Below, piece after piece: positions 1 through 7,488 of a stretch of DNA of 64,000 nucleotides. The notes below the pieces were generated by a model. It searched no databases, was not told the origin of the DNA, and saw only the letters and a program-made list of their open reading frames with translations. The position numbers were made by a program, and so were the translations under genes. Numbering within the stretch: position 1 is the stretch's first letter; the number at the start of each line of letters is the position of its first letter. The DNA is taken from NCBI GenBank assembly GCA_016710765.1, contig JADJUJ010000001.1:62001-126000 (forward strand), in the 5' to 3' direction. This DNA is from Lewinellaceae bacterium (GTDB lineage: Bacteria; Bacteroidota; Bacteroidia; Chitinophagales; Saprospiraceae).

Positions 1-613
1 GGTCAATGTCTTCCCCGTACATGAAAAAAGCCTCGTCGAGCAGGCCCGACTTATCCAGCGCAGTGCGGCGCATGAACATGAAGCATCCGGCCAGCACATC
101 CACCTCGTGGGTTTCGGCGGTATCAAGATGGCCCATGTAATAGCCGTTAAAGCGTTCGCTTTTGGGGAAAAGCGAACCCAAACCCGTGGTTTTACAGAAA
201 GCCACCCAGGGCGAAGGGAAACCCCGTTTGCTTTCAGGCAGATAGGCGCCGCTGCCATCGATGAGCCGCACACCCAGGGCGCCAGCCTCGGGGTGTGCAT
301 CCATGAAATCGAGGCATTTTTGGAAGGTATCTTCCTCTACCAGCGTGTCGGGGTTGAGCAGCAGTACAAATTCTCCGGTACTCTGCCGGATGGCCTGGTT
401 GTTGGCCACGGCAAAGCCAGGATTGTGCTCGTTGGCAATCAGGTGTACTTCCGGGAATTTTTCACGCACCATCCGTACCGAATCATCGACAGAATTGTTG
501 TCGACCACCCATACTTCGCCCTCTATGCCCTCCAGCGCCTTGCGCACACTGAGCAGGGCCTGCTCCAGGAAGTGGCGCACATTGTAATTGACGATGACGA
601 TGGAAAGGCGCAT
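1..613 (-). CDS. Family 2 glycosyltransferase, C-terminus cut by window edge
   Basis: An ATG at 611-613 opens a minus-strand frame that runs off the left edge; about 204 N-terminal residues are visible. The opening MRLSIVIVNYN, then VVDNNS (residues 36-41), LLLNPDT (84-90), a GCFMFMRR stretch and FMYGEDID near the cut are the GT-A fold signatures of the WbbL/rhamnosyltransferase type of GT2. These cytoplasmic enzymes move a sugar from a nucleotide-sugar to a growing surface glycan. The acceptor cannot be read from sequence. The ATG follows directly on the TAA of the MntA-HepT frame (TAAATG), so the two genes are very likely on one transcript, although no functional link is evident. Confidence 0.9.
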   Translation of the reverse strand, partial: MRLSIVIVNYNVRHFLEQALLSVRKALEGIEGEVWVVDNNSVDDSVRMVREKFPEVHLIANEHNPGFAVANNQAIRQSTGEFVLLLNPDTLVEEDTFQKCLDFMDAHPEAGALGVRLIDGSGAYLPESKRGFPSPWVAFCKTTGLGSLFPKSERFNGYYMGHLDTAETHEVDVLAGCFMFMRRTALDKSGLLDEAFFMYGEDID

Positions 614-1423
614 TTAAACGAATTTCAGGGCCAGCGTGCTAAATTCCCTGAAATCATGGAGATGTTTTTCAATAATGGACTCCACAATGGAAAGATCAAG
701 TTTCTGGTAATCGTGTACAGCAATGTTCCTGAACCCGATCATATTCATCAACCGCTGAGCCAAAACAGGTTCCAAAAGACCGGCATTGGAAAGCAACTCA
801 AAGGGTTGTCTGCTGTTTTGTGGCACCCCCAATTCTTTTTCTTTTACCAAATGATTGGCTAAATCAATTGATATTTCACAGGCGCGTTGCAGGTTGAGCA
901 CAATGGCATCTTGTCGCATAAAATTGAACTGAAAATCCTGCTCATGGCCAAGATAATCCTCCTTTATCCTATTCAGGCACCGTTCTAAGCTGGATACCTT
1001 GTTGATGATCACTGCATCAGCCATATATGAAACCTCTTTTTTTACCGCCTCAATGATCCCCTTCCGCTCTTCTTCAAGCCGCTGGTACATCGAGTAGACC
1101 GTCATGTCAAAGAAATCACAGTAAGTTTTATCTGCACAAAATATTCGATTTCCTTTAGAAACTATTTGAAACTGAAAATCGGTGCTGGCATGATGTAAGT
1201 CAACCAGGTCCACTTCGGCCTCGGTTTTTATCCCAATACTGGTAGCCAAATCAAACCGGTCTATGGCACCTAGTTCTGGTGTCCCGGATTTGTTCAGAAA
1301 TGCAATGTCGTAGTCGCTGCCGGCACGGGAAGTACCGTCTGCCCGACTGCCAAACAGATACACCCCCTGCAGCGCAGGAAAGTGCAGATGGAGCAGGTCT
1401 ATAATCCGGGCTTCCGTGTTCAT
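614..1423 (-). CDS. MntA-HepT type VII toxin-antitoxin, read as one fused polypeptide
   Basis: The 269-residue frame joins two families. Residues 1-110 are a minimal nucleotidyltransferase (MntA antitoxin) with GS-x10-DxD (G25, S26, D37, D39) and the later VDLVDL acidic strand. Residues 134-269 are a HEPN/DUF86 protein (HepT toxin) with R-x4-H-x-Y (R232, H237, Y239). In the family, HepT is an RNase, and MntA silences it by adding AMP groups to that tyrosine. The ATG at 1421-1423 was chosen because a TACCTTTG promoter element lies only 4 bases upstream; the longer frame reading back through it cannot be transcribed from there. The fusion may not be real. A seven-base A run in the coding strand (1037-1043) sits at the junction. 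With eight A the MntA frame would end ...KKRGFIYG and stop on a TGA overlapping a HepT ATG at 1022-1024, the usual operon layout. Confidence 0.85.
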   Translation of the reverse strand: MNTEARIIDLLHLHFPALQGVYLFGSRADGTSRAGSDYDIAFLNKSGTPELGAIDRFDLATSIGIKTEAEVDLVDLHHASTDFQFQIVSKGNRIFCADKTYCDFFDMTVYSMYQRLEEERKGIIEAVKKEVSYMADAVIINKVSSLERCLNRIKEDYLGHEQDFQFNFMRQDAIVLNLQRACEISIDLANHLVKEKELGVPQNSRQPFELLSNAGLLEPVLAQRLMNMIGFRNIAVHDYQKLDLSIVESIIEKHLHDFREFSTLALKFV

Positions 1424-1427
1424 GCTA

Positions 1428-1435
1428 CAAAGGTA
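1428..1435 (-). promoter_or_regulatory. -7 promoter element of mntA-hepT
   Basis: TACCTTTG on the minus strand matches the Bacteroidota sigma-factor -7 consensus TAnnTTTG. Only four bases separate it from the ATG at 1423, so the mRNA is probably leaderless or nearly so. Confidence 0.7.
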
Positions 1436-1490
1436 CCAAATACAGCCGAATATGGCAATCAGACAAAAACAACCGACTTGGGTTCCTGTA

Positions 1491-1566
1491 TTGGTCTCAC
1501 TGGCCACATTAGCACATTGGTCTCATTGGTCTCATTGGTCTCATTCATCACATTGATCTAATTCTA
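1491..1566. repeat. Dispersed short repeat D, copy 1
   Basis: Degenerate tandem run of ATTGGTCTC / CATTGGTCTCATT words, period about 10-13, lying across the 3' end of the T9SS protein gene (stop at 1548) and upstream of mntA. The same words recur at 2541, 46915, 47371, 50803, 52991 and 53098. Confidence 0.7.
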
Positions 1567-2426
1567 ATAAATTTCCTTTGTACTTTCTGTCCCCCAAAAC
1601 AACTGAATTGCATAAAATAAACGCCAGGCGGAAGTGCCCGAACCGAAACCTCAAATTCCGCAGATTCTGGGAGACCCTCCCCCATCTTTCGCCCTGCAGC
1701 ATCGAAAATCCAGTACCTGGAAATGAGATGGCTGGATTTTACCCGGGTATAATTTTCTGTCAAACTGGGCATCAACATGATCTCGGGCTGAACCAGTACT
1801 GCTTCTTCCGCATCCACAATTTCCATACAAGTGCCTGTAGCGCCAATGGGATAGATCACACCAGCCTGAGTTTCGTGGCAGAGCAGGCCATAGGTTTGCG
1901 GATCGCAGGTTGGCCACATGGGATAAAGGCAATAATTGCCGCCGATCCCCTCTATAATCCGGTCGCCCCATTCGGCCCAGTGTTGCAAATCATTGGTATC
2001 GTAAGGAATAATATGTTGCACCTTAAGGGAATCTCCGTTGGGCAAATAGAGGTAACTGACGGAATCGATCATCACTACAAAGTAGTTTACCGGATTGCTC
2101 CCCCACTCCACATGCAGTGTGTCGCCGGCGCCCAGAGCAAAGTCGTACAACAACCTGAATTGCCCCGATTCGTAATAGAACACCTGATCGCCGTCGCGGC
2201 GCAAATACTGGGGTTCCATCAATCCGCAACTGCAACCGCCTTCCACAGCAAAGGTGGGATAACCATCAATAATAGTATCGGCAGTCAACTGGATATTCAC
2301 CACCACAGGATGCCAAAACGGGAATGGATCGTCTTCCTGATAGTACCAGGAGGTGCCCACCGACCAAGATTGAGCCGAAGCACTAAACACCAGGAGAAAG
2401 CAAAATGCAGTAAAGTAGTTTTTCAT
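1548..2426 (-). CDS. Secreted protein with T9SS type A sorting domain
   Basis: 292 residues. An N-terminal Sec signal (MKNYFTAFCFLLVFSASAQS, likely cut after SAQ) is followed by a beta-rich region of no recognised family, residues 20-205, with scattered cysteines (GGCSCG, PTCD, LLCHE). Residues 210-292 look like a T9SS type A C-terminal domain: a VYD-like strand (YWIFDAAGRKMGEG), then LPPGVYFMQFSCFGGQKVQRKFIRI. The product would cross the outer membrane through the type IX system and stay on the surface or be released. Function unknown. It sits alone between the Nramp gene and mntA-hepT on the same strand, with repeat D on both sides. Confidence 0.75.
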   Translation of the reverse strand: MKNYFTAFCFLLVFSASAQSWSVGTSWYYQEDDPFPFWHPVVVNIQLTADTIIDGYPTFAVEGGCSCGLMEPQYLRRDGDQVFYYESGQFRLLYDFALGAGDTLHVEWGSNPVNYFVVMIDSVSYLYLPNGDSLKVQHIIPYDTNDLQHWAEWGDRIIEGIGGNYCLYPMWPTCDPQTYGLLCHETQAGVIYPIGATGTCMEIVDAEEAVLVQPEIMLMPSLTENYTRVKSSHLISRYWIFDAAGRKMGEGLPESAEFEVSVRALPPGVYFMQFSCFGGQKVQRKFIRIRSM

Positions 2427-2540
2427 GGTTTTGATTTTTTTTGATTCAAAACCAAGTTAAAGAAATTAAAAACTACCCGCCTGAAACACTTCCAAGTTCT
2501 GCCATTTGTGTCAATTTTATACCATGTTTAAACCAAATTT

Positions 2541-2596
2541 GCCACATTGGCCTCATTATCACATTGACCTCATTAAAACATTGGCCTCATTAAAAA
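2541..2596. repeat. Dispersed short repeat D, copy 2
   Basis: Four tandem degenerate copies of a CACATTGGCCTCATTA-like word (CACATTGGCC, TCACATTGACC, ACATTGGCC), ending exactly at the stop codon of the Nramp-UspA gene at 2597. Confidence 0.75.
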
Positions 2597-4486
2597 TTAC
2601 CGAACAATCATCACCGGAACCTTCACCGCATGGCGAACGGCATCCACCGTAGTACCCAAAATGAGGTCCATGATGCCCGTATGTCCGTGGGCGCCCATGA
2701 CAAGGATGTCCGCGGCGTGTTCGTTGACGAGCAAAGGAATCGCTTTTTTGGCAGAGCCATAGCCTATAAATACAGTGCATTGGTACCCCAGCGATCTGAT
2801 GTGGGCAGCATATTGCTCCATTTCATTGCGGTCTTTTTCGGTTTCATAATCCTGAATATCGGAACCCATGACCAATGCGCCGGCTGTTTCAACAGCATGA
2901 ATGAGGAGATATTCCGCCTTTTTACCGCCCAATTGCAAGGCATGGCGAAGTGCCATTTGGTCGGCTTCCGAAAAGTCGAGCGACACCGCTACCCTTTTGT
3001 ACTCCGGTACTACACCCTTCTGCAAACCCGTAAAAGTGCCGTGTGGCGTACGGGTGCGGGACTCATAAACGCGGCGCAACAGTGGCATTACCGTGATGTA
3101 CAACAGGATAAAGCCCGTCATCAGTACCAGGGGCAACACCACGTATTGCAACACCCAGTGGTAAGGCCCCTCACTGCTCAACCAACCCTGAAACTCGCCA
3201 ACCACCAGTTGGATGTTGAGGCCAACAATAATTATGGCACTCAACCAGCCACCAAATTTAGCCCAAAAACCGATGGCAAAACGACCCATCCGGCGCTTAT
3301 CACTCACATAATGCAACAAGGGAATGACGGCAAAACCCAACTGCAAGCTAAGAATTACCTGACTGAGCACCAGCATGTGCCCGGTAGAACCCTCCCCTGC
3401 CAGCCAGATGGTGAGCATTGCCGGTACCACGGCCAACAGGCGGGTGATGATACGGCGCAACCAGGGGGCAATGCGGAGGTTGAGGTAGCCTTCCATCACA
3501 ATTTGTCCGGCAAGTGTCCCAGTAATGGTGCTGCTCTGCCCGGCAGCAATCAAGGCAATGGCAAATAACGTTGGGGCATAGCTTTTACCCAGCAAGGGCT
3601 CCAGCAATCGGTGCGCATCCTGAATCTCGGAAACACCGGTATAACCTTGTTTGTGAAACACCGCCGCCGCCAAAATCAAAATAGCAGCATTGGTGAACAA
3701 GGCCAGGTTGAGTGCAATGGCAGAATCAGCAATGTTGAACCGAATGGCCCGGCGCAACCCTTTTTCTGTGCGCTCAATTTTGCGGGTTTGCACCAGCGCA
3801 GAGTGCAGATAAAGGTTGTGCGGCATGACAGTAGCGCCGATAATGCCAATGGCGATAAACAGCGCTTCGCTGTTGGTGATAGAAGGAATGAAACCGGTCA
3901 CCAGTTCGCTCATCACCGGCTTGGCCAAAAACATTTGCACCAAAAAAGCGCCGCCGATGATCAGAATGAGCGCGATGATAAAAGCCTCCATTTTTCGAAT
4001 GCCCCATTGCATCAAAAAAAGCAGCAAAAAGGTATCGAAAACACTGATGCCTACCCCCCAAATCAGGGGCAACCCAAACAACAGCTGCAAACCAATAGCC
4101 ATACCCACCACCTCGGCAAGGTCGCAGGCGGCAATGGCAATTTCTGCCAGGATGTACAGAAAAATATTGACCCAGGGATGGTACAACTCCCTGGACGCCT
4201 GCGCCAGGTCGCGCTGTGCCACCACACCCAGCCTTGCGCTCAGACTCTGCAACAACAAGGCAATGAGGTTCGACATGACCAGTACCCACAACAGGCTGTA
4301 GCCAAAACGGCTACCGCCAGCCAGGTCGGTGGCCCAGTTGCCAGGGTCCATATACCCCACACTCACAAGATAGGCAGGCCCCAGAAACGCCATCAAACGC
4401 TTCCAAAAACCGCCTTTTACGTTGGTTTCTACCGAACCGTGGACTTCCGAAAGGGATACGTCGCTGTGTTTCATTTTACTGGCCAT
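2597..4486 (-). CDS. mntH: Nramp-type divalent metal transporter fused to a UspA domain
   Basis: 629 residues. Residues 30-470 are an Nramp transporter with about eleven membrane segments. The metal-binding helix carries DPGNWAT and the partner helix carries MPHNLYLHS, both intact, so proton-coupled uptake of Mn(II) or Fe(II) into the cytoplasm is expected. Residues 492-629 form a universal stress protein domain with the ATP-binding pattern GAHGHTG...GTT and a final VPVMIVR strand; it would sit on the cytoplasmic side. Nramp-UspA fusions are known in Bacteroidota; the role of the tail (ATP or metal-status sensing) is not established. A DtxR-family regulator lies upstream on the same strand, supporting a manganese role. 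ATG 4486 is used; an in-frame ATG at 4474 is also possible. Confidence 0.92.
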   Translation of the reverse strand: MASKMKHSDVSLSEVHGSVETNVKGGFWKRLMAFLGPAYLVSVGYMDPGNWATDLAGGSRFGYSLLWVLVMSNLIALLLQSLSARLGVVAQRDLAQASRELYHPWVNIFLYILAEIAIAACDLAEVVGMAIGLQLLFGLPLIWGVGISVFDTFLLLFLMQWGIRKMEAFIIALILIIGGAFLVQMFLAKPVMSELVTGFIPSITNSEALFIAIGIIGATVMPHNLYLHSALVQTRKIERTEKGLRRAIRFNIADSAIALNLALFTNAAILILAAAVFHKQGYTGVSEIQDAHRLLEPLLGKSYAPTLFAIALIAAGQSSTITGTLAGQIVMEGYLNLRIAPWLRRIITRLLAVVPAMLTIWLAGEGSTGHMLVLSQVILSLQLGFAVIPLLHYVSDKRRMGRFAIGFWAKFGGWLSAIIIVGLNIQLVVGEFQGWLSSEGPYHWVLQYVVLPLVLMTGFILLYITVMPLLRRVYESRTRTPHGTFTGLQKGVVPEYKRVAVSLDFSEADQMALRHALQLGGKKAEYLLIHAVETAGALVMGSDIQDYETEKDRNEMEQYAAHIRSLGYQCTVFIGYGSAKKAIPLLVNEHAADILVMGAHGHTGIMDLILGTTVDAVRHAVKVPVMIVR

Positions 4487-4497
4487 GAGGGACTATG

Positions 4498-4651
4498 GTG
4501 GAGGAGAGTGGAGGAGAGTGGAGGAGTGTGGAGGAGTGTGGAGGAGAGGGAGGAGAGGGAGGAGATGGAGGAGAGTGGAGGAGAGGGAGGAGAGGGAGGA
4601 GATGGAGGAGAGTGGAGGAGAGGGAGGAGATGGAGGAGATGGAGGAGATGG
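4498..4651. repeat. Purine/pyrimidine minisatellite between mntR and mntH
   Basis: About sixteen head-to-tail units of 9-10 bases (GTGGAGGAGA, GGGAGGAGA, TGGAGGAGA), almost pure purine on the plus strand. It fills nearly all of the 174 bases between the mntR stop and the mntH start, so in an mntR-mntH transcript it would appear as a CU-rich leader tract. Units alternate in blocks (10-9-9-9), consistent with slippage and duplication of larger segments. Confidence 0.95.
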
Positions 4652-4660
4652 CGTGATACA

Positions 4661-5341
4661 TTATCTTCTTTCTTTGGTCCCCGACTGTTCTTCTACGTAT
4701 AAATTGGCGGCAACTTTTTCGGAGAGGCTCAATTCCCGGCCATCGTCAGTTCGGATGCGGACCGATTGATCGTAAGGAAAGCGTTCCCGCAAGGTAATTT
4801 GGGTGTGGAGCACCAGTCCGAGTTGGTCAAGGTATTGGAGAAATTCCGGACTATGGTTTTCCACGCCGCTGACAATGCCTTTTTCACCGGGCTCGAGGGC
4901 GGACAAGAGGATTTGCTTGCGGCGGGTCCAGCGGCCCTGGGCATCGGGTATGGGGTCGCCATGGGGGTCAAAACGCGGGTTGCCGAGGAAAGCATCCAGG
5001 CGATCGATCAGGGAATTGCCGTGTATGTGCTCGAGTTGTTCGGCCAGGTCGTGCACCTCGTCCCAGGCAAACTCCAACTTCTCCACCAAAAAAACCTCCC
5101 AGAGTCGGTGGCGACGCACCAGTTGGGTGGCGATTGTAAGGCCCTTGTCGCTCATCTGCACCCCTTTGTACTTCTCGTAGTGGATCAGGGTTTTTTCTGA
5201 AAGCCTTTTGAGCATATCCGTTACCGAGGCGGCAGTGGTTTGTAAGTCGCCCGCAATGGCGTTGGTGCTGGCGGGCTTCCCCTCCTTTTCGGTAATTTTA
5301 AAGATTGATTTGAGATAGTTCTCTTCGACCTGAGAAAGCAT
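4661..5341 (-). CDS. mntR: DtxR/MntR-family metal-dependent transcription repressor
   Basis: 226 residues from ATG 5341. The N-terminal winged helix (EENYLKSIFKI, then TTAASVTDMLKRLSEKTLI, residues 5-55) binds DNA. The dimerisation and metal domain holds the family ligands (E6/E7, HRLWE near residue 79, EQLEHIH near 100). Residues 150-220 form a FeoA/SH3-like third domain, giving the long IdeR-type layout rather than the 140-residue Bacillus MntR layout. It should repress the downstream Nramp gene when metal is plentiful. A TTG seven codons upstream is rejected as start because it lies inside the -7 promoter element. The symbol is given from context; iron rather than manganese is possible. 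Confidence 0.88.
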   Translation of the reverse strand: MLSQVEENYLKSIFKITEKEGKPASTNAIAGDLQTTAASVTDMLKRLSEKTLIHYEKYKGVQMSDKGLTIATQLVRRHRLWEVFLVEKLEFAWDEVHDLAEQLEHIHGNSLIDRLDAFLGNPRFDPHGDPIPDAQGRWTRRKQILLSALEPGEKGIVSGVENHSPEFLQYLDQLGLVLHTQITLRERFPYDQSVRIRTDDGRELSLSEKVAANLYVEEQSGTKERR

Positions 5342-5359
5342 ACTGAATTTTATTTTGTG

Positions 5360-5367
5360 CAAATGTA
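5360..5367 (-). promoter_or_regulatory. -7 promoter element of mntR
   Basis: TACATTTG on the minus strand, 18 bases before the mntR ATG, in an AT-rich stretch. It fixes the start at 5341. Confidence 0.7.
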
Positions 5368-5748
5368 AAAATATTTTTAGATCAGCCCAAAATTTTAATA
5401 AAAAATCTCATTAGCGCTCCTGGAAACACAATTTTTTATATTCTGCAGCGCCGCAAACTGAGCATAACGTTTGTCCCCCGTAGCCTGAAAATATTACACA
5501 AGTGTTTCGCCTGCGGCAAAATGCGGGTACCAAGTTGGTGGATGCATTGCATCCTCCGCTAAGTGCAAACAGCCACCTCATGTCGAACGAAGGGAGACAC
5601 CCTCGCCCATTGAGTATTAGGCAAGTGTCCCCTAATTCAAAGTTTAAGATGCCCTTCAGAAACCTTTAACCATCCCTAAACAGCAAACGATCGGTAGAAG
5701 CGGCAATTTTGTGAGAACAAAGCACCTTAACACTTAAATATTTCTCCT
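5368..5748. other. Intergenic region, no gene seen
   Basis: Divergent spacer between mntR (minus) and the lipoprotein gene (plus). It holds the mntR promoter and a short palindrome, GGATGCATTGCATCC, near 5543. No reading frame with coding character was found. Confidence 0.5.
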
Positions 5749-6265
5749 ATGAAAACTTCCAATATTTACCCTGCTTCCAGTACTTTTTCTGACATCCTGC
5801 ATAGCCCTCCCGAAGTACCAATTTGTGAAAACAAATGCTTACCACCCCGACGCGAGCATCAAACTAGTAGCGATCAACAACGACAACAACATTGTGCTGG
5901 GAAGAATGGAACACGCCCTGCTTTCTGAGGGCTTTCAAGTGGTGGTCGACAATGAATTGCGGGGCAGTGTTCCCTACGAACAACTCAATGTAGCCACCTC
6001 CGATACCAGTTATTTGTTGTCCAGGCGCCAAACCATCGGGATCAAAATGTTCCCGGAAAAACAAGCCGATTATATTCTGCGCACCAATTACACCCTGGCC
6101 CCATCCTTCAGCCGACTCAAATTTTCGGAGTTTTCTGCCGCCATGATCGACCCCGAAACCGGCCAAACCGTAGCCTCCGTCCAGTTCTTCCAAAATCCCG
6201 TTGGCATTGGCCGGCGCAAAGCGAATAAGGTGATCGATGATTTTGTAAAGGATTTGAAACAGTAG
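5749..6265 (+). CDS. Small lipoprotein of unknown function, frameshifted in signal peptide
   Basis: A GTG at 5825 gives 146 residues without a signal sequence. Reading the same frame upstream from 5753 gives KLPIFTLLPVLFLTSCIALP, a good lipoprotein signal with lipobox LTSC. That frame meets an ATG at 5749-5751 only if one A is removed from the AAAA run at 5752-5755. The gene therefore most likely starts at 5749 and has a one-base insertion, either a sequence error or a real slip. The mature part (about 145 residues) contains DNELRGSVPYEQLNVATSDTS and ends FQNPVGIGRRKANKVIDDFVKDLKQ. It resembles small Bacteroidota DUF4136-like lipoproteins, but no family is claimed. It converges with moxR. Confidence 0.6.
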
Positions 6266-6282
6266 GTTGACAGCGGTTGAAC

Positions 6283-6347
6283 ATGGGTCAAAATAGGTGA
6301 ACCGATACAGGCCACTTGCCTGTATCGGTTCACCTATTTTGACCCAT
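6283..6347. terminator. Perfect 30-bp hairpin between convergent genes
   Basis: Left arm 6283-6312 and right arm 6318-6347 are perfectly complementary over 30 bases with a five-base loop (CACTT). It lies between the lipoprotein gene and moxR, whose 3' ends face each other, so it can serve both directions. A run of Ts is present only weakly (CCATTTTGG). Confidence 0.8.
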
Positions 6348-6367
6348 TTTGGCCTATTTACAACCTA

Positions 6368-7333
6368 TCAAAGCAGTGCTTCTACGATGTTTTCTTCCGT
6401 GATGCCCTCTGCTTCGGCCTTAAAGTTGCGCACAATACGGTGACGCAATACCAGGCTGGCAATGGCTTGAATATCTTCCATATCTGGAGAAGACTTGCCG
6501 CGGATGGCAGCGTGGCACTTGGCGCCCAACACCAGGTATTGGCTGGCACGCGGCCCTGCGCCCCAGGCGAGGTACTCATTGGCTTCCTTGGTCGCGTATT
6601 TACTGTTCGGACGGGTTTTGGAGGCCAGTCCAACGGCATACTCCAGTACGTTGTCTGCAACCGGGATTTTGCGGATCAATTGCTGGAAACCCAGGATATC
6701 AGCAGCACTTAGGATATGCTTAAGTTCTACACTGCGGTTCGACGTGGTATTTTTCACTACCGCAACTTCTTCTTCATAACTTGGGTAGGTCAGGGGGATA
6801 TTGAACATGAAGCGGTCGAGCTGTGCTTCTGGCAGCGGATAGGTACCTTCCTGCTCAATGGGGTTTTGGGTAGCCAGTACAAAGAAGGGTACTGGCAGGA
6901 CGTGGCGCATGCCACTGACCGTCACGGAGCGCTCCTGCATGGCCTCGAGCAGGGCAGCCTGCGTTTTGGGCGGAGTACGGTTGATCTCGTCGGCCAGTAC
7001 GATGTTGGCGAATATAGGGCCGCGGTTAAAGCGGAATTTACGGTCTTCATCCAAGATTTCATTGCCGGTGATGTCGGAAGGCATCAAGTCGGGTGTAAAC
7101 TGGATACGCTTAAATTCCAGGTCCAGCACTTCGGCAATGGTACTTACCAGCAAGGTTTTGGCCAAACCAGGTACCCCTACCAGCAGGGAGTGGCCATTGG
7201 AAAACAAGGAAATGATGACGGCACGGACGACTTCGTCCTGACCAACGATAATTTTACCTATTTCAGCGGAAAGATCCTTGTAGGCTTGGGCGAGAGCATC
7301 GACGGCCTCAACATCCGATTTAAACTGCGACAT
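6368..7333 (-). CDS. MoxR-family AAA+ ATPase
   Basis: 321 residues, the usual MoxR length. Walker A is GVPGLAKT (about 58-65), Walker B IVLADEINR (about 112-120), sensor I ATQNPIEQEGTYPLPEAQLD (about 154), and arginine-finger region LDRFMF. MoxR proteins act as chaperone-like ATPases that load metal cofactors or mature partner proteins, often with VWA-domain and DUF58 proteins. Those partners are absent next to this gene, whose upstream neighbour is a DUF1015 gene. A CACATTTGC sequence about 23 bases upstream of the ATG is a one-mismatch -7 element. Confidence 0.93.
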   Translation of the reverse strand: MSQFKSDVEAVDALAQAYKDLSAEIGKIIVGQDEVVRAVIISLFSNGHSLLVGVPGLAKTLLVSTIAEVLDLEFKRIQFTPDLMPSDITGNEILDEDRKFRFNRGPIFANIVLADEINRTPPKTQAALLEAMQERSVTVSGMRHVLPVPFFVLATQNPIEQEGTYPLPEAQLDRFMFNIPLTYPSYEEEVAVVKNTTSNRSVELKHILSAADILGFQQLIRKIPVADNVLEYAVGLASKTRPNSKYATKEANEYLAWGAGPRASQYLVLGAKCHAAIRGKSSPDMEDIQAIASLVLRHRIVRNFKAEAEGITEENIVEALL

Positions 7334-7488
7334 GTTATTTTGTTATGGGATTGAAGGAAGACGGTTGCAAATGTGCGATAAAACGTCGATTTCCCGTGAA
7401 TGTTTTACAAATTGCGCTGCAACGGTAGTGAATGACCGCTTTTTAACGACAGATCCTCCATAAAAAGAGGCTAAAACGGCAGCAGTAT

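Noticed and set aside
3611..4702. Long plus-strand frame (363 codons) opposite the Nramp gene and minisatellite
   Set aside because: Antisense shadow of a well-supported gene; no family features, and its end is translated minisatellite.
5342..5362. TTG at 5362 as start of mntR
   Set aside because: It lies within the TACATTTG promoter element; ATG 5341 fits the family start.
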